Shown: one piece after another, positions 35,059-43,187 of the stretch
Numbering within the stretch: the first letter of the stretch is position 1
Layout: every line of letters starts with the position of its first letter
Source of the DNA: Thermodesulfobacteriota bacterium
GTDB taxonomy: Bacteria; Desulfobacterota; DSM-4660; Desulfatiglandales; Desulfatiglandaceae
Direction: 5' to 3'
NCBI GenBank assembly: GCA_028278625.1
Contig: JANQDY010000276.1
Coordinates: 1 to 53,490 of the forward strand
DNA: 53,490 bases
The notes under the pieces: generated by a model
Told to the model about the DNA's origin: nothing
The model's input: only the letters and a program-made list of their open reading frames with translations
The model's database searches: none
Position numbers and translations under genes: made by a program

Positions 35059-35358
35059 TCACCTCCTAATCTTTCCATCAATCCATTCTTGGGGATTCGG
35101 TTCGTAGGCAGTCACAATAACCACCAATGGCGGTAGAGACGCCTGGATATGAAGGACGCGTTTTTCACTTGTCTTTCCATAAATGAGACAGGTCGGCGAG
35201 TATTTGTCGTCAGGATATTCTTCAATCAACTCCCCTGTCAGAATTGCCGTTTCAATCTCATGACGGCCTATAGCCCTCTCGATCATTCGCTTAACCGCGT
35301 GTTCGGAATAACGATAATCTCCCGTTCTTATCTTTGCTTGAATAAGGCGTATATCCAT
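35059..35358 (-). CDS. DUF4258 protein, likely toxin of a type II pair
   Basis: This 99-aa protein matches DUF4258: YRYSEHAVKRMIERAIGRHEIETAI, EYPDDKYSPTCLIYGK and VVIVTAYEPNPQEW. The fold is thought to resemble RelE/MqsR-type small RNases. It lies immediately upstream of the YgiT-type zinc-finger gene, and this pairing is widespread, so a toxin-antitoxin pair is the best reading. Activity is not shown by the sequence alone. Confidence 0.82.
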   Translation of the reverse strand: MDIRLIQAKIRTGDYRYSEHAVKRMIERAIGRHEIETAILTGELIEEYPDDKYSPTCLIYGKTSEKRVLHIQASLPPLVVIVTAYEPNPQEWIDGKIRR

Positions 35359-35786
35359 TTTACGACTAAAAACCTCTAATCAAAGGTCTGGAAAAAAGGA
35401 GTGAAATCAGGTTATTTATGTTATTGGTTTGAATGCCGAACGACCGACCATACATCTCAATCTCCTTTGCTCAAGATAGCTGAAGGGCTACATTGACCAC
35501 AATTGTAGCCAAAGCCGTTTGTTGTCTGCCAATTAAGAATATCTCTGGGGCCCCTCGGTTTCCCCGTATATGGCTGTGATTATAATATCTTTATGGGAGT
35601 TTTTCAAATATCGATTTATGCAGGGCCATAGAGAAATAGGTTTCAGAGATATTAGGCGACAGGTGGGATTTTGTTCTGTTTATATTGAAATTTTTATCCA
35701 GTTGAAGTAAGAAAATATGATTGGCAATTTCCTACCTATTGCGTAGCCTGAATCCATCATCATTTCTATTCATTAGGGCAAGATAG
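35359..35786. other. Gap with one imperfect hairpin
   Basis: This 428-base stretch lies between the divergent DUF4258 gene and the antitoxin remnant. It contains an imperfect inverted repeat, GGCTACA at 35486-35492 with TGTAGCC at 35504-35510, extended inward by TTG/CAA pairs. No T run follows it. I see no gene with a start, ribosome binding site and family match. Confidence 0.5.
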
Positions 35787-35945
35787 ATGGAAGTCATGTT
35801 GTCTAAGGTGACATCAGAAGGGCAGGTGGTAATCCCCAAAAAGCTGAGAGTAAAATACGGGATACGCTCGGCCACGGCCAATCGCTGGGTTGAAAAGGAT
35901 CAAGGCATTCTTATGCGAATTCCTATGCCGGGTCATTGGCCATAA
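35787..35945 (+). pseudogene. AbrB/SpoVT-type antitoxin, truncated by a deletion
   Basis: The 52-residue frame encodes LSKVTSEGQVVIPKKLRVKYGI, which is the AbrB/MazE-like swapped-hairpin domain of VapB-type antitoxins, up to WVEKDQGILMRIPMP. Intact relatives continue for about 25-35 more residues and then reach a PIN toxin gene. Here the frame runs straight into the 3' end of a PIN gene in another frame and stops at 35945. The middle of the operon is therefore missing. Confidence 0.75.
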
Positions 35946-36031
35946 TCCACAAATGCCCCTTTTTGACGCGGGACCCTGGATTCAACCCTCTTGCGAAAGA
36001 AGGCATCATCAGGGTCGAATGGCTTGAGTAA
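35929..36031 (+). pseudogene. 3' fragment of a PIN-domain toxin gene
   Basis: Read in the frame of the TAA at 36029-36031, this segment gives AGSLAIIHKCPFLTRDPGF and then NPLAKEGIIRVEWLE. It matches the end of the PIN pseudogene at 29916-30326 residue by residue (AGALAIIHNCPLLTGDP, then FSPLEKEGIIGVEWL) and shares long nucleotide identity with it. It joins the antitoxin remnant at about 35929, marking the deletion junction. Confidence 0.75.
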
Positions 36032-36177
36032 CGGCGTGCTATGCAAAGCAAAAGGCGACAATTTCTTCGAAATAAATCGGAAGTCGGATTTCGAACCTTT
36101 TGATAGAGCAGCACGTCACAACCCTATATGGAGGCCATTATGGAATCTCAGTCATCTTTGGGTCGCTACCAAGAATC

Positions 36178-37284
36178 CTACCTTCTACGGGTCGACTTTA
36201 TATCACAAAGAGCTTCGCGGAGTTTTTTGTTATTAACTGATTTGTAGCAGTAATGCTTCTTACCGTGACCCATGCTGATAACAATCACCTTTTCGCCACG
36301 CTGAAGTTTCATTAAATGGTTGCTATTATCGTTTGGTTCGGAATACATTATGGTGTCTTGTGCAATTATTTCACCTTCCCATGGTATTGCTGGTTCTATG
36401 TCTATTCTTCCGAATTCTTTAGTCATACGGAACCAGATATCTTGTCTTGTCCTAACCCAACCCTCCTTTTCTTCAACTATTAACAGTTTGCTATCCGATT
36501 CCCTCGGAACCATAAATCCAATCGATTTTCCATTAGGCGCATCATAATATTCTATTCTATCTTTATTTCTACGTAGTTTAAATATTGCATATCGTCTCTC
36601 ATGATTAACTTTGAATCCATAGAAGTTTGCTTTAACCCATTTTGAACTTATCCATCCGGTATTGCTGTATTTCTTACATTTTAACCAAATATCAGAAATA
36701 ATATGCATAAAAAAACTGTGATGAGAATAATATGTAACACCAGCACTTACACAAAATATATTAAAATTAAATCGATCGCATGTAATATCAATGATATATT
36801 TAGGGATATATGATCTTATGACAGGCTTAATTGAATACAGTTTTTTTAGAGTAGCATGCCCATATGCGCATTCAGCTCTTCCAGAGCCCTTGGTTTCAAT
36901 AGCAACATCGTCAAACCATTTAAAAGCATCTACCAAAAGCTGTCTTTTACGTAAAGTCAACCCATTTATTGAATAAAGGATATTTCCATCTTTGTCCTTT
37001 AGACCATCACTTAATAACTCGTAATACTCAACGATTTTAGTGCCGTGTTTGGCGTAAACAATACGGAGTTTATCTCCTCGAAAGCTATAATGTGACAATA
37101 GTATATCCTGACCCTTAATTATCTCTAACTCATTTTCAGAAACTACCTCAATCCTTTTTTTACCATCTAAAGATGTATAGACTTCTTCCGGATTGAGAGA
37201 TCCTGCCAAAGCGTGAGATACAAGGAGCAGAACGAAGAGAATAATAAGGTATAGGAGTGATTTGATCAGTATCCATTTCTTCAT
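36178..37284 (-). CDS. Exported protein with two SH3-like segments, unknown function
   Basis: This 368-aa protein has a signal peptide (SLLYLIILFVLLLVSHALAG, cleavage near residue 28). I do not recognise the central region, which repeats statements such as SLDGKKRIEVVSENELEI and GDKLRIVYAKHG. The C-terminal third has two stretches that look like bacterial SH3 domains: YDAPNGKSIGFMV with EEKEGWVRTRQ, and IIAQDTIMYSEPND with LQRGEKVIV. The ATG at 37284 has AAGGAGG upstream; the frame extends 85 codons further without support. Base composition here looks AT-richer than in the flanks, which suggests acquired DNA. Confidence 0.65.
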   Translation of the reverse strand: MKKWILIKSLLYLIILFVLLLVSHALAGSLNPEEVYTSLDGKKRIEVVSENELEIIKGQDILLSHYSFRGDKLRIVYAKHGTKIVEYYELLSDGLKDKDGNILYSINGLTLRKRQLLVDAFKWFDDVAIETKGSGRAECAYGHATLKKLYSIKPVIRSYIPKYIIDITCDRFNFNIFCVSAGVTYYSHHSFFMHIISDIWLKCKKYSNTGWISSKWVKANFYGFKVNHERRYAIFKLRRNKDRIEYYDAPNGKSIGFMVPRESDSKLLIVEEKEGWVRTRQDIWFRMTKEFGRIDIEPAIPWEGEIIAQDTIMYSEPNDNSNHLMKLQRGEKVIVISMGHGKKHYCYKSVNNKKLREALCDIKSTRRR

Positions 37285-37363
37285 TGTGTTTTTCAACCTC
37301 CTTGTTCTTTCCTTAAATTTTGGCATAAATGAAAAAGTTGGCAATATCACCATGTTCTCAAAG

Positions 37364-37639
37364 CTAAAACAAAAGGTATGCACCACCTTGAGGACAAATT
37401 TCAAAAACGCTCTTTTTCTTTCCAACCTTTCCTTTATCGCCAAGAAAGCCGGTTTCATGAACATCTCCGGTCCACGATGAAATTCCTCCCTTTTCCTCGG
37501 AGAGAACACCTGTCTTGATGGTAAATTCCCCATCGTCATTCATTTTTCCGACCTTTCTGCCAAAAACGGTATCTTCGTAGATGTTTCCCTCAGCATCTAC
37601 ACGATAATCGTTTCCTTTGTAAGTAAAACGTTCTCCCAT
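37364..37639 (-). CDS. Small protein of unknown function
   Basis: I do not recognise this 91-aa frame. It starts MGERFTYKGNDYRVDAEGNIYED and has a run of short beta-type segments ending in a Gly-rich tail. There is no signal peptide. GAGGGCGGA lies 6 bases before the ATG. The gene is on the same strand as the exported protein at 36178 and lies between it and the transposase remnant. It could be genuine or the front of a broken larger protein. Confidence 0.4.
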   Translation of the reverse strand: MGERFTYKGNDYRVDAEGNIYEDTVFGRKVGKMNDDGEFTIKTGVLSEEKGGISSWTGDVHETGFLGDKGKVGKKKSVFEICPQGGAYLLF

Positions 37640-37738
37640 GGTTCCGCCCTCTCATCCTAACGAAAGAATTTTCTTACATTGTTCCGGCAAGCCCAGGGCA
37701 CTTTCTTAACTCAAGGGTGAATTCTCAAAGATGAGTAG

Positions 37739-38605
37739 GATTTCCCCAGATTTATGGCACGTGTGTCCAAGATGTTTGATCCTCTCAACCGGATTAGTAT
37801 CGATGCAATCATATCCCCGAAAAGCGTGGGAGAAAGAGAACTGGCCGCCCGATATTTTTTCAAACTCACCGTTGGTGATCTGGTCTTACTCGATCGAGGT
37901 TATCCCGCTAATTGGCTGCTTAACCTGATCATGTGCATAGGAGCCGATTTTTGCGCCCGTGTATCCGCAACAAAATGGAAGATCATACGCAAATTCGTCA
38001 ATTCCGGAAAACAAGAGGCGATTATTTCCCTGCCTGTTTTCACTTCATCAATCGAAAAATACAAAGAACTGGGCCTTGAAATCAGTTCTCTGAAATTAAG
38101 GCTTATCCGGGTTGAATTGGATACCGGTGAAGTAGAAGTCCTCATCACCTCCCTTATCGGTAAGAAAGCTTTGTCTTGCGAGCTATTTCGTGAACTTCAA
38201 CACCTCCGGTGGCCGGTTGAAGAATACTACAAGAAAATGAAATCCTGGATCGAGATTGAAAACTTCTCTGGCAAATCGGTGGAATCAGTGCACCAGGATT
38301 TCTACCCCAAGGTTTTTGCCAAAAATTTCACCGCAATACTTGCCAGGACTACAAGTGATGATATTGATGCTGCCTACAAAACCAGAAAATACAACTATCA
38401 GGTCAACTATGCTCAGGCCTATTCCGAGATGAAACGCATCATTTCGGCGCTCTTTTTCCGTTCGAGAGAGGTGGTCTCCGAAATCATCGGCGCTCTACGC
38501 CAATTCTTTGTCCAAACGGTTGGACCCATCAGGCCTAGCAGGAAATTTCATAGAAAGAAAATGCAGCCCAGAAATTATTACCAAAACTATAAAGCAATCT
38601 GCTAA
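37739..38605 (+). mobile_element. IS4-family transposase, 5'-truncated
   Basis: The frame opens after an in-frame TAG at 37736-37738. It encodes ISIDAIISPKSVGERELA, VLLDRGYPANWLL (the second catalytic Asp with the DRGY motif) and HLRWPVEEYYKKMKSW, then IEIENFSGKS, the Y-R-E-K signature with the catalytic Glu of IS4 transposases. The first 100-150 residues, with the first Asp, are missing, so it is inactive. I found no clear terminal inverted repeats. It marks the accessory nature of this region. Confidence 0.85.
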
Positions 38606-38635
38606 GTTAATAAGATAGAGTTAATCCCTGCAAAA

Positions 38636-38971
38636 TTATTTTACTATAAACTTATTTGCACTTCCGCTAAACCATTTTCCAGAATTAAAGCGTATCAAAT
38701 TCATGCTCTCTTCATACATGCTACGGTTGACGCCTAAGACTTTAAACAACTGATAAAACACCTGTGCGGAATTTCCGGTTTGATAGATCCCATGGATCTT
38801 CACTTCCGCTTTATCTCCTCGACGCGAATGATATTGTATTAAGAATGGTTTTAGATCATTTGGACTCAAAATTTTGGAGTTTACATATTTATTTTCACTA
38901 ATAGCAAATTGGACAGATAGAGCAAGAATCGCAGGCACTATAATAATAGTAAAAAATAGTATTCTTTTCAT
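38636..38971 (-). CDS. Small exported protein of unknown function
   Basis: This 111-aa protein has an N-terminal signal peptide (ILFFTIIIVPAILALSVQFA, cleavage near residue 25). The mature part is about 85 residues with an even mix of charged and aromatic residues (PFLIQYHSRRGDKAEVKIHG). No family is recognised. AAAGGGGG lies 7 bases before the ATG. It is on the same strand as the peptide gene at 39226 but 255 bases downstream of it. Confidence 0.55.
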   Translation of the reverse strand: MKRILFFTIIIVPAILALSVQFAISENKYVNSKILSPNDLKPFLIQYHSRRGDKAEVKIHGIYQTGNSAQVFYQLFKVLGVNRSMYEESMNLIRFNSGKWFSGSANKFIVK

Positions 38972-39225
38972 CTATACCCCCTTTTGTTGGTTTATAATAT
39001 CATTATAATTATGTTACAGAATTGTCATTTAATAGAATAAATGAGCACATTAGAGATATTTATAAACTAAGAGCCTAATTATCATTGACATCATCAAATG
39101 GAATCCCCGAAAGGAAGATCTGAATCAGAGGGTCATTCGCCGAAACGGATCAGCATTAGGTACAACTCCTTAGGCCCTTCGGGCTACCACTACATCACCA
39201 GACAATAGTCCGGAGTTTTGTGCGG

Positions 39226-39414
39226 CTAAACAAATAACTGATTTCTTATCTTCACTTTTTTGTCTTCACTTTCCATTCCTCGTGCCTTAATACGGCATAT
39301 TTTGAAGCAACTCTTCCCGGTCCACCAACTTTCGGAGTACTCTGCACCAGCTACTAATTCCTTTTTGGGGCGCAAAAATATCTTTGCGACATCAGGCTTC
39401 TCGTAAGCTCGCAT
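39226..39414 (-). CDS. Candidate precursor peptide of a radical-SAM RiPP
   Basis: This 62-residue peptide has a very strong ribosome binding site (AAGGAGGTG, spacing 6) before the ATG at 39414. It starts MRAYEKPDVAKIFLRPKKEL, a leader-like segment, and then has AGAEYSESWWTGKSCFKIC at 22-40 with Trp30, Trp31, Lys34, Cys36 and Cys40, and a basic tail to residue 62. It is the first gene after the radical SAM/SPASM enzyme on the same strand, with the PqqD-like protein just before that. Short peptides in this position are usually the substrates of the enzyme. No database family is known to me. The modified residues are not predictable; the WWTGKSC core is the obvious candidate. Confidence 0.6.
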   Translation of the reverse strand: MRAYEKPDVAKIFLRPKKELVAGAEYSESWWTGKSCFKICRIKARGMESEDKKVKIRNQLFV

Positions 39415-39467
39415 AATTACACCTCCTTCTTTCTAATACGATACATTCTTGGTGAGTTAGAAACGGA

Positions 39468-39497
39468 TCAAACAACTTCGGCATACCGGTCAATCAT
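39468..39497 (-). other. Nine-codon mini-ORF with a strong ribosome binding site
   Basis: Between the radical SAM stop and the peptide gene there is an ATG at 39497 preceded by AGAGGAGG (8 bases away). It reads MIDRYAEVV and stops at 39468. It could be a translated leader that controls the peptide gene, or a chance site left by the Shine-Dalgarno-rich gap. Confidence 0.35.
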
Positions 39498-39518
39498 GAT
39501 TGTTTTCCTCCTCTGATA

Positions 39519-40610
39519 TCACCTCCTTTGAGCCTGTTCAAGCAGCTTCTTTCCTCTTAAGTGGCCTAATTCGCAAATATAGCTACTAGGATTCTCTGGG
39601 TGTCCTGTTTCGTATCGAGAAATCGCCGGACACTGGTCACACAGCATTAAGAACTGGCACTCCTTGCATTTGTAATTATTGCTTGATTTGATGCTACGGA
39701 CAACGCCAGTTAAACGCCTCCATGCCTCAGAGAACCCCAGCTTGCACAGATCATAACTGTACTGTCGCTCTCTTACGCACGCACACAGGTAACCCCTATA
39801 GTCAATGTGAAATGTGCTTAACGCAGCCCCACACATATATAGGAATTCTGATTCTGTCTTAGAAGGCGGTTCGCTCTCTTCGAGAAAATCAGCCCAAGCT
39901 TTTCGTCTATCTCTATCACCAATATCATATTGTACAACTTGATTAGGGGGCAGTCTGAGGTTCAATATATTAGTATCTCCATTCAAACGAGGAAAAAGCA
40001 GTGTACTGTATCTAAATCTGGCTTCAAACTGATTTGAAATGCTCTTAAGTAGTTCTAGCTCATAAAAATTTTGTTTCATTAACACAGTTTTCAGTGAAAG
40101 GCTGACTTCAGCTGCTCTTAAGCGCTCAACTCCTTTAATGCATTTGCGATAGCTGCCTTTCACTCCAGTTATATCTTCGTATGTCTTTTCAGTTGCACCA
40201 TAAAGAGTAATGTCAACGCTCATTGGTGGGTACTTTTGAAATATCTTACATAAGTATTCAGTAATAAGTGTGCCGTTGGTAAATATAGTTGTAATGATAC
40301 CCTTTTGTTTAATATACAAATAAATGTCTACAAAATCCTTTCGTGTTAGGGGCTCGCCACCTGTAATAAAAATGTAAAGAACGCCAGAATCAGTCAACTG
40401 ATCTACAATATTGCAGATATCTTTAAAATCAATATGATGATTTTTAATATTTGGCAGGCTATAACAGTGTGCGCAACGAAGGTTACACTGAGAAGTGAGT
40501 TCAATACCTCCTCCAATAGGCATGCCTGTCTCAAGAACTGAAGCTAGGAGCGAATTCTCTAGGAATTCCGCTCCAGAATCGTGTATTTCAAAAAGATATG
40601 AACAGTCCAT
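39519..40610 (-). CDS. Radical SAM/SPASM domain peptide-modifying enzyme
   Basis: This 363-aa enzyme has the radical SAM motif CNLRCAHCY (Cys42, Cys46, Cys49), the SAM-binding GGEP at 84-87 and a C-terminal SPASM domain with cysteines at 260, 276, 278, 289, 315, 318, 324, 327 and 346, enough for auxiliary Fe-S clusters. The TNGTLIT and DITLYGATEKTYE segments fit the PqqE/AnSME group. Such enzymes modify ribosomal peptides, often bound through a PqqD-like partner. The pqqD-like gene lies 10 bases upstream and the 62-aa peptide gene 104 bases downstream on the same strand, which makes a three-gene RiPP cassette. Confidence 0.9.
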   Translation of the reverse strand: MDCSYLFEIHDSGAEFLENSLLASVLETGMPIGGGIELTSQCNLRCAHCYSLPNIKNHHIDFKDICNIVDQLTDSGVLYIFITGGEPLTRKDFVDIYLYIKQKGIITTIFTNGTLITEYLCKIFQKYPPMSVDITLYGATEKTYEDITGVKGSYRKCIKGVERLRAAEVSLSLKTVLMKQNFYELELLKSISNQFEARFRYSTLLFPRLNGDTNILNLRLPPNQVVQYDIGDRDRRKAWADFLEESEPPSKTESEFLYMCGAALSTFHIDYRGYLCACVRERQYSYDLCKLGFSEAWRRLTGVVRSIKSSNNYKCKECQFLMLCDQCPAISRYETGHPENPSSYICELGHLRGKKLLEQAQRR

Positions 40611-40620
40611 CTATATATCC

Positions 40621-40953
40621 TCAAAGCTGTTGCGCTATGCCTAGTCCTAATAACTTGTCTATAAACGATGATACATCTTTCTCCAGGCTAGGTTGCTGCC
40701 CGTATTTTTCAGCGACTTTCGCAACTATGTCGATGATTTTAGATCCGTTCTCTAATATACCCCAAATAAATGCACCCACTTCATTTATGTTAAGCACATG
40801 GCCATCAAGGTGGGATTTGATCGGAATTATCAAATAGTGCCCATGGATATCTCGCAGAACAAAATCAGGTGATTGCTTTATCAAAGCCGAAGTGTCTGTC
40901 AATTCTTTGTGCTCACCGGTCAAGAACGCTCCCCTTAGATCTGCGAAAAACAT
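40621..40953 (-). CDS. PqqD-like RiPP recognition protein
   Basis: This 110-aa protein has a PqqD-type pattern in its C-terminal two thirds: SPDFVLRDIHGHYLIIPI, LNINEVGAFIWGILENGSKI, DIVAKVAEKYG and SFIDKLLGLGIAQQL. PqqD-like proteins bind the leader of a precursor peptide and present it to a radical SAM enzyme. The gene lies 10 bases before the radical SAM gene and 26 bases after the stop of the CsgG-like lipoprotein gene, all on the same strand. The start ATG at 40953 has only a weak ribosome binding site. Confidence 0.82.
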   Translation of the reverse strand: MFFADLRGAFLTGEHKELTDTSALIKQSPDFVLRDIHGHYLIIPIKSHLDGHVLNINEVGAFIWGILENGSKIIDIVAKVAEKYGQQPSLEKDVSSFIDKLLGLGIAQQL

Positions 40954-40979
40954 AATGAGGTACTATTAGTGTCAATTTA

Positions 40980-42005
40980 TCACCTCTGAAGCTGCTCTTC
41001 AAGCTTCCTCTTTTCTTCCAGATTGAACCTAACCCTTCCAAGGGCCTGGTTGATTTCTTCAACCGGTTCATCTGTTAATCGATCGGCTATTTGATATTGC
41101 TTTAATGCGCCCTCCAAATCCCCTGAGATTTCGGCACAAACGCCCAACAGGTAATGAACGGCATACCCCTTGGGATGAATCCTGCACGCCTCTTGCCAGA
41201 GTTCGCAGGCCCTGTCCATCCTGCCGGCCTCGGCCCATTCGATGCCGCGCTCGATCCTGTCCTCTGCCGCGTCGGGAGGATCACTTTCATCGTCATCGAT
41301 AAGTACGATCTCCAATTTCTCTTTGTATGGCGCGATAAGGCGGCGAAATTTTCCAAGGGCTTGCCGCTTGGCTTTTAAGAGCAGTTCCTGTCTTCCCATG
41401 AGAGGGCCGGAATCGCGGCAGGCACTGTCGCTGGCGTCACCTGTCAGAATCTCCGAGGCCACGATTTGCCCCGTGCCGACACTGACCACCTTGGGAACAA
41501 AGGAGAAGTAAGCGTTCCGTTCCGTGCAACTGACACTGTATTTTCTGCGTTTTGTGCATTTTCCTTCATTGTCTCTTCTGGCGCACTCCGATCGTTGACT
41601 CTTGTACCGCTTGTCTTCCGTATCGTTTTGGGTAACGGCGCCGAATACGATCCCTTGTGCGCCGATGAGCTTTCCCACCTTTACGGCGGTTGCCTCATCC
41701 ACTGCCCCGGTCAAGTGAAGACGCTGCTCTTTCATGATTTTCCTGAGAGCTTCCCTCTCGATGACACTGAAATAGGGCTCTCCGTTTACGCGGACACCGA
41801 CCAATAAGGCCTCCACATCGCTACCGACCTCATCCCCCCCACGCCCGGAAAATGGCAGAACCGCTATCCGTTTGAGTGTGGCCACTTCGTGGGCCTTGCC
41901 CGGACAAAGGATGGTCGTCTTGATTTTGGTGGCACATCCGGCGAGGAACAGGGGCAGGATGAGCACAATACCCGGCAAGACCGCGGCATTCCTCCATTTC
42001 ATCAT
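40980..42005 (-). CDS. CsgG-like outer-membrane lipoprotein with a TPR tail
   Basis: This 341-aa protein has a lipoprotein signal (LPLFLAGC, lipid Cys at residue 24). A CsgG/LpoB-like domain follows: LKRIAVLPFSGRGGDEVGSDVEALL, FSVIEREALRKIMKEQ and KLIGAQGIVFGAVTQ. A Cys-rich loop (about 140-165) interrupts the domain. The last third has a TPR-like motif (GAVHYLLGVCAEISGDLEGALKQY type). It closes a group of four exported proteins, spaced 23 bases after the FlgT-like gene, and precedes the PqqD-like gene by 26 bases. Anchoring in the outer membrane is inferred. Confidence 0.8.
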   Translation of the reverse strand: MMKWRNAAVLPGIVLILPLFLAGCATKIKTTILCPGKAHEVATLKRIAVLPFSGRGGDEVGSDVEALLVGVRVNGEPYFSVIEREALRKIMKEQRLHLTGAVDEATAVKVGKLIGAQGIVFGAVTQNDTEDKRYKSQRSECARRDNEGKCTKRRKYSVSCTERNAYFSFVPKVVSVGTGQIVASEILTGDASDSACRDSGPLMGRQELLLKAKRQALGKFRRLIAPYKEKLEIVLIDDDESDPPDAAEDRIERGIEWAEAGRMDRACELWQEACRIHPKGYAVHYLLGVCAEISGDLEGALKQYQIADRLTDEPVEEINQALGRVRFNLEEKRKLEEQLQR

Positions 42006-42028
42006 GGAAAACCCTTTCTGACGCTTTC

Positions 42029-43174
42029 TTACATGTTCACGGAGATGATCAATCTGTTGATTGAAAACTCCGTAACCTGGATCTTGTAATTCTTGAAGTG
42101 TGTATTTGATAATTCCTCTGAAAGGATTTCAGCGTCCCCTTTCATATCGATATCCATAACGGCCCTGTTATTCGTAAAAGTCCTTTGATGAATGGCCTTG
42201 ATCCCCCTGACAGACTCCAGAAGCACGGACCTAAAATCCAAAAGCTGATTGTAATTGAGGCCGTTGACAACCAGTTCGATGCTCGTCATATCCGTCACGT
42301 CCCTGCTCCACTTACAAAGAATCTGTTCGACAAGATGACCGCCCAGTTCACCACCTGCCTTCTGGAGGGCCTTTTTGGCGGCAAGGGATCGTGTGATATC
42401 GAGACCCGCCGCCTGCTCGCTACCGGCTGCTATGATCTCCCCCGTATCGATTCTCACGGCCCTTGCCTCTATCCGGGCGCGGCAGGAATCCATTTCCCCC
42501 AAGATGCTGCCCGCATGTTCACTGAAGGCCTCTCCGATGATGATCACCTCGGCCCCGTGCGCCAGCCCGATGGCGGCCGCGAGACTTGAATTTCCTTTCA
42601 GGGCCGCGGTTACCCGATCATTGTACCGGATCGCGGCCACCTGACTTGGATCAACCACTTTGAATTCTTTTTCCAGGAGTTTCTTGACGATTTCCGTTTC
42701 ACCTGTCGGATCAGGGACTATGCCATTGATATGATACTCCGGGATGACCACCATGATTCTGGGTTTGTGTTTTCTGTTCATCAGCAAACCGATTGCCGCA
42801 AGATCGTCCCGCAATTTTCCCGTGGAAACATCGGCTTCGATCCTGACATGAAACTGCGCGGCGTCGCTTGTCTCTTTAAGGATTGCATACTTTCGTACGT
42901 AGCCCTTTGAACGGGAGTATATGGCGTCTTTCACGATGTCTCCATTTTGAACAAGGGTTTCCGCATGAAGGAACATCCCTACTGCCTGCTCCACTGCCCT
43001 GCGGAGAGCGTCATCTATGGCCGCGTCCCGTGCCTTTGCTTTTCTTCCCGTATGTATATCGCCGACGCCGCCTGATTGGACGGTGATGGTGTCCTGGGCT
43101 CCCAAACAAATCGGGAGAAATGTGAATGGCACCAGAAGTAAGATCATGGCGGAAACAACCATTTTGTTGAACAT
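42029..43174 (-). CDS. Exported FlgT-like protein
   Basis: This 381-aa protein has a signal peptide (ILLLVPFTFLPICLGA) and an N-terminal domain like FlgT: GVGDIHTGRKAKARDAAIDDALRRA, then FLHAETLVQNGDIVKDAIYSRSKGYVRKYAIL. FlgT is part of the H-ring of sheathed polar flagella in Vibrio, but this domain also occurs in unrelated envelope proteins. The middle (VVDPSQVAAIRYND, LAHGAEVIIIGEAF) resembles the CsgG-like nucleotide-free fold. CAGGAGA precedes the ATG. It lies 13 bases after the LPP20-like gene. Confidence 0.75.
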   Translation of the reverse strand: MFNKMVVSAMILLLVPFTFLPICLGAQDTITVQSGGVGDIHTGRKAKARDAAIDDALRRAVEQAVGMFLHAETLVQNGDIVKDAIYSRSKGYVRKYAILKETSDAAQFHVRIEADVSTGKLRDDLAAIGLLMNRKHKPRIMVVIPEYHINGIVPDPTGETEIVKKLLEKEFKVVDPSQVAAIRYNDRVTAALKGNSSLAAAIGLAHGAEVIIIGEAFSEHAGSILGEMDSCRARIEARAVRIDTGEIIAAGSEQAAGLDITRSLAAKKALQKAGGELGGHLVEQILCKWSRDVTDMTSIELVVNGLNYNQLLDFRSVLLESVRGIKAIHQRTFTNNRAVMDIDMKGDAEILSEELSNTHFKNYKIQVTEFSINRLIISVNM

Positions 43175-43187
43175 GCCCAGTCTCCTG

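Noticed and set aside
39166..39190. GCCC-TTC-GGGC hairpin downstream of the RiPP peptide gene
   Set aside because: Only four base pairs without a T run; too weak for a terminator call.
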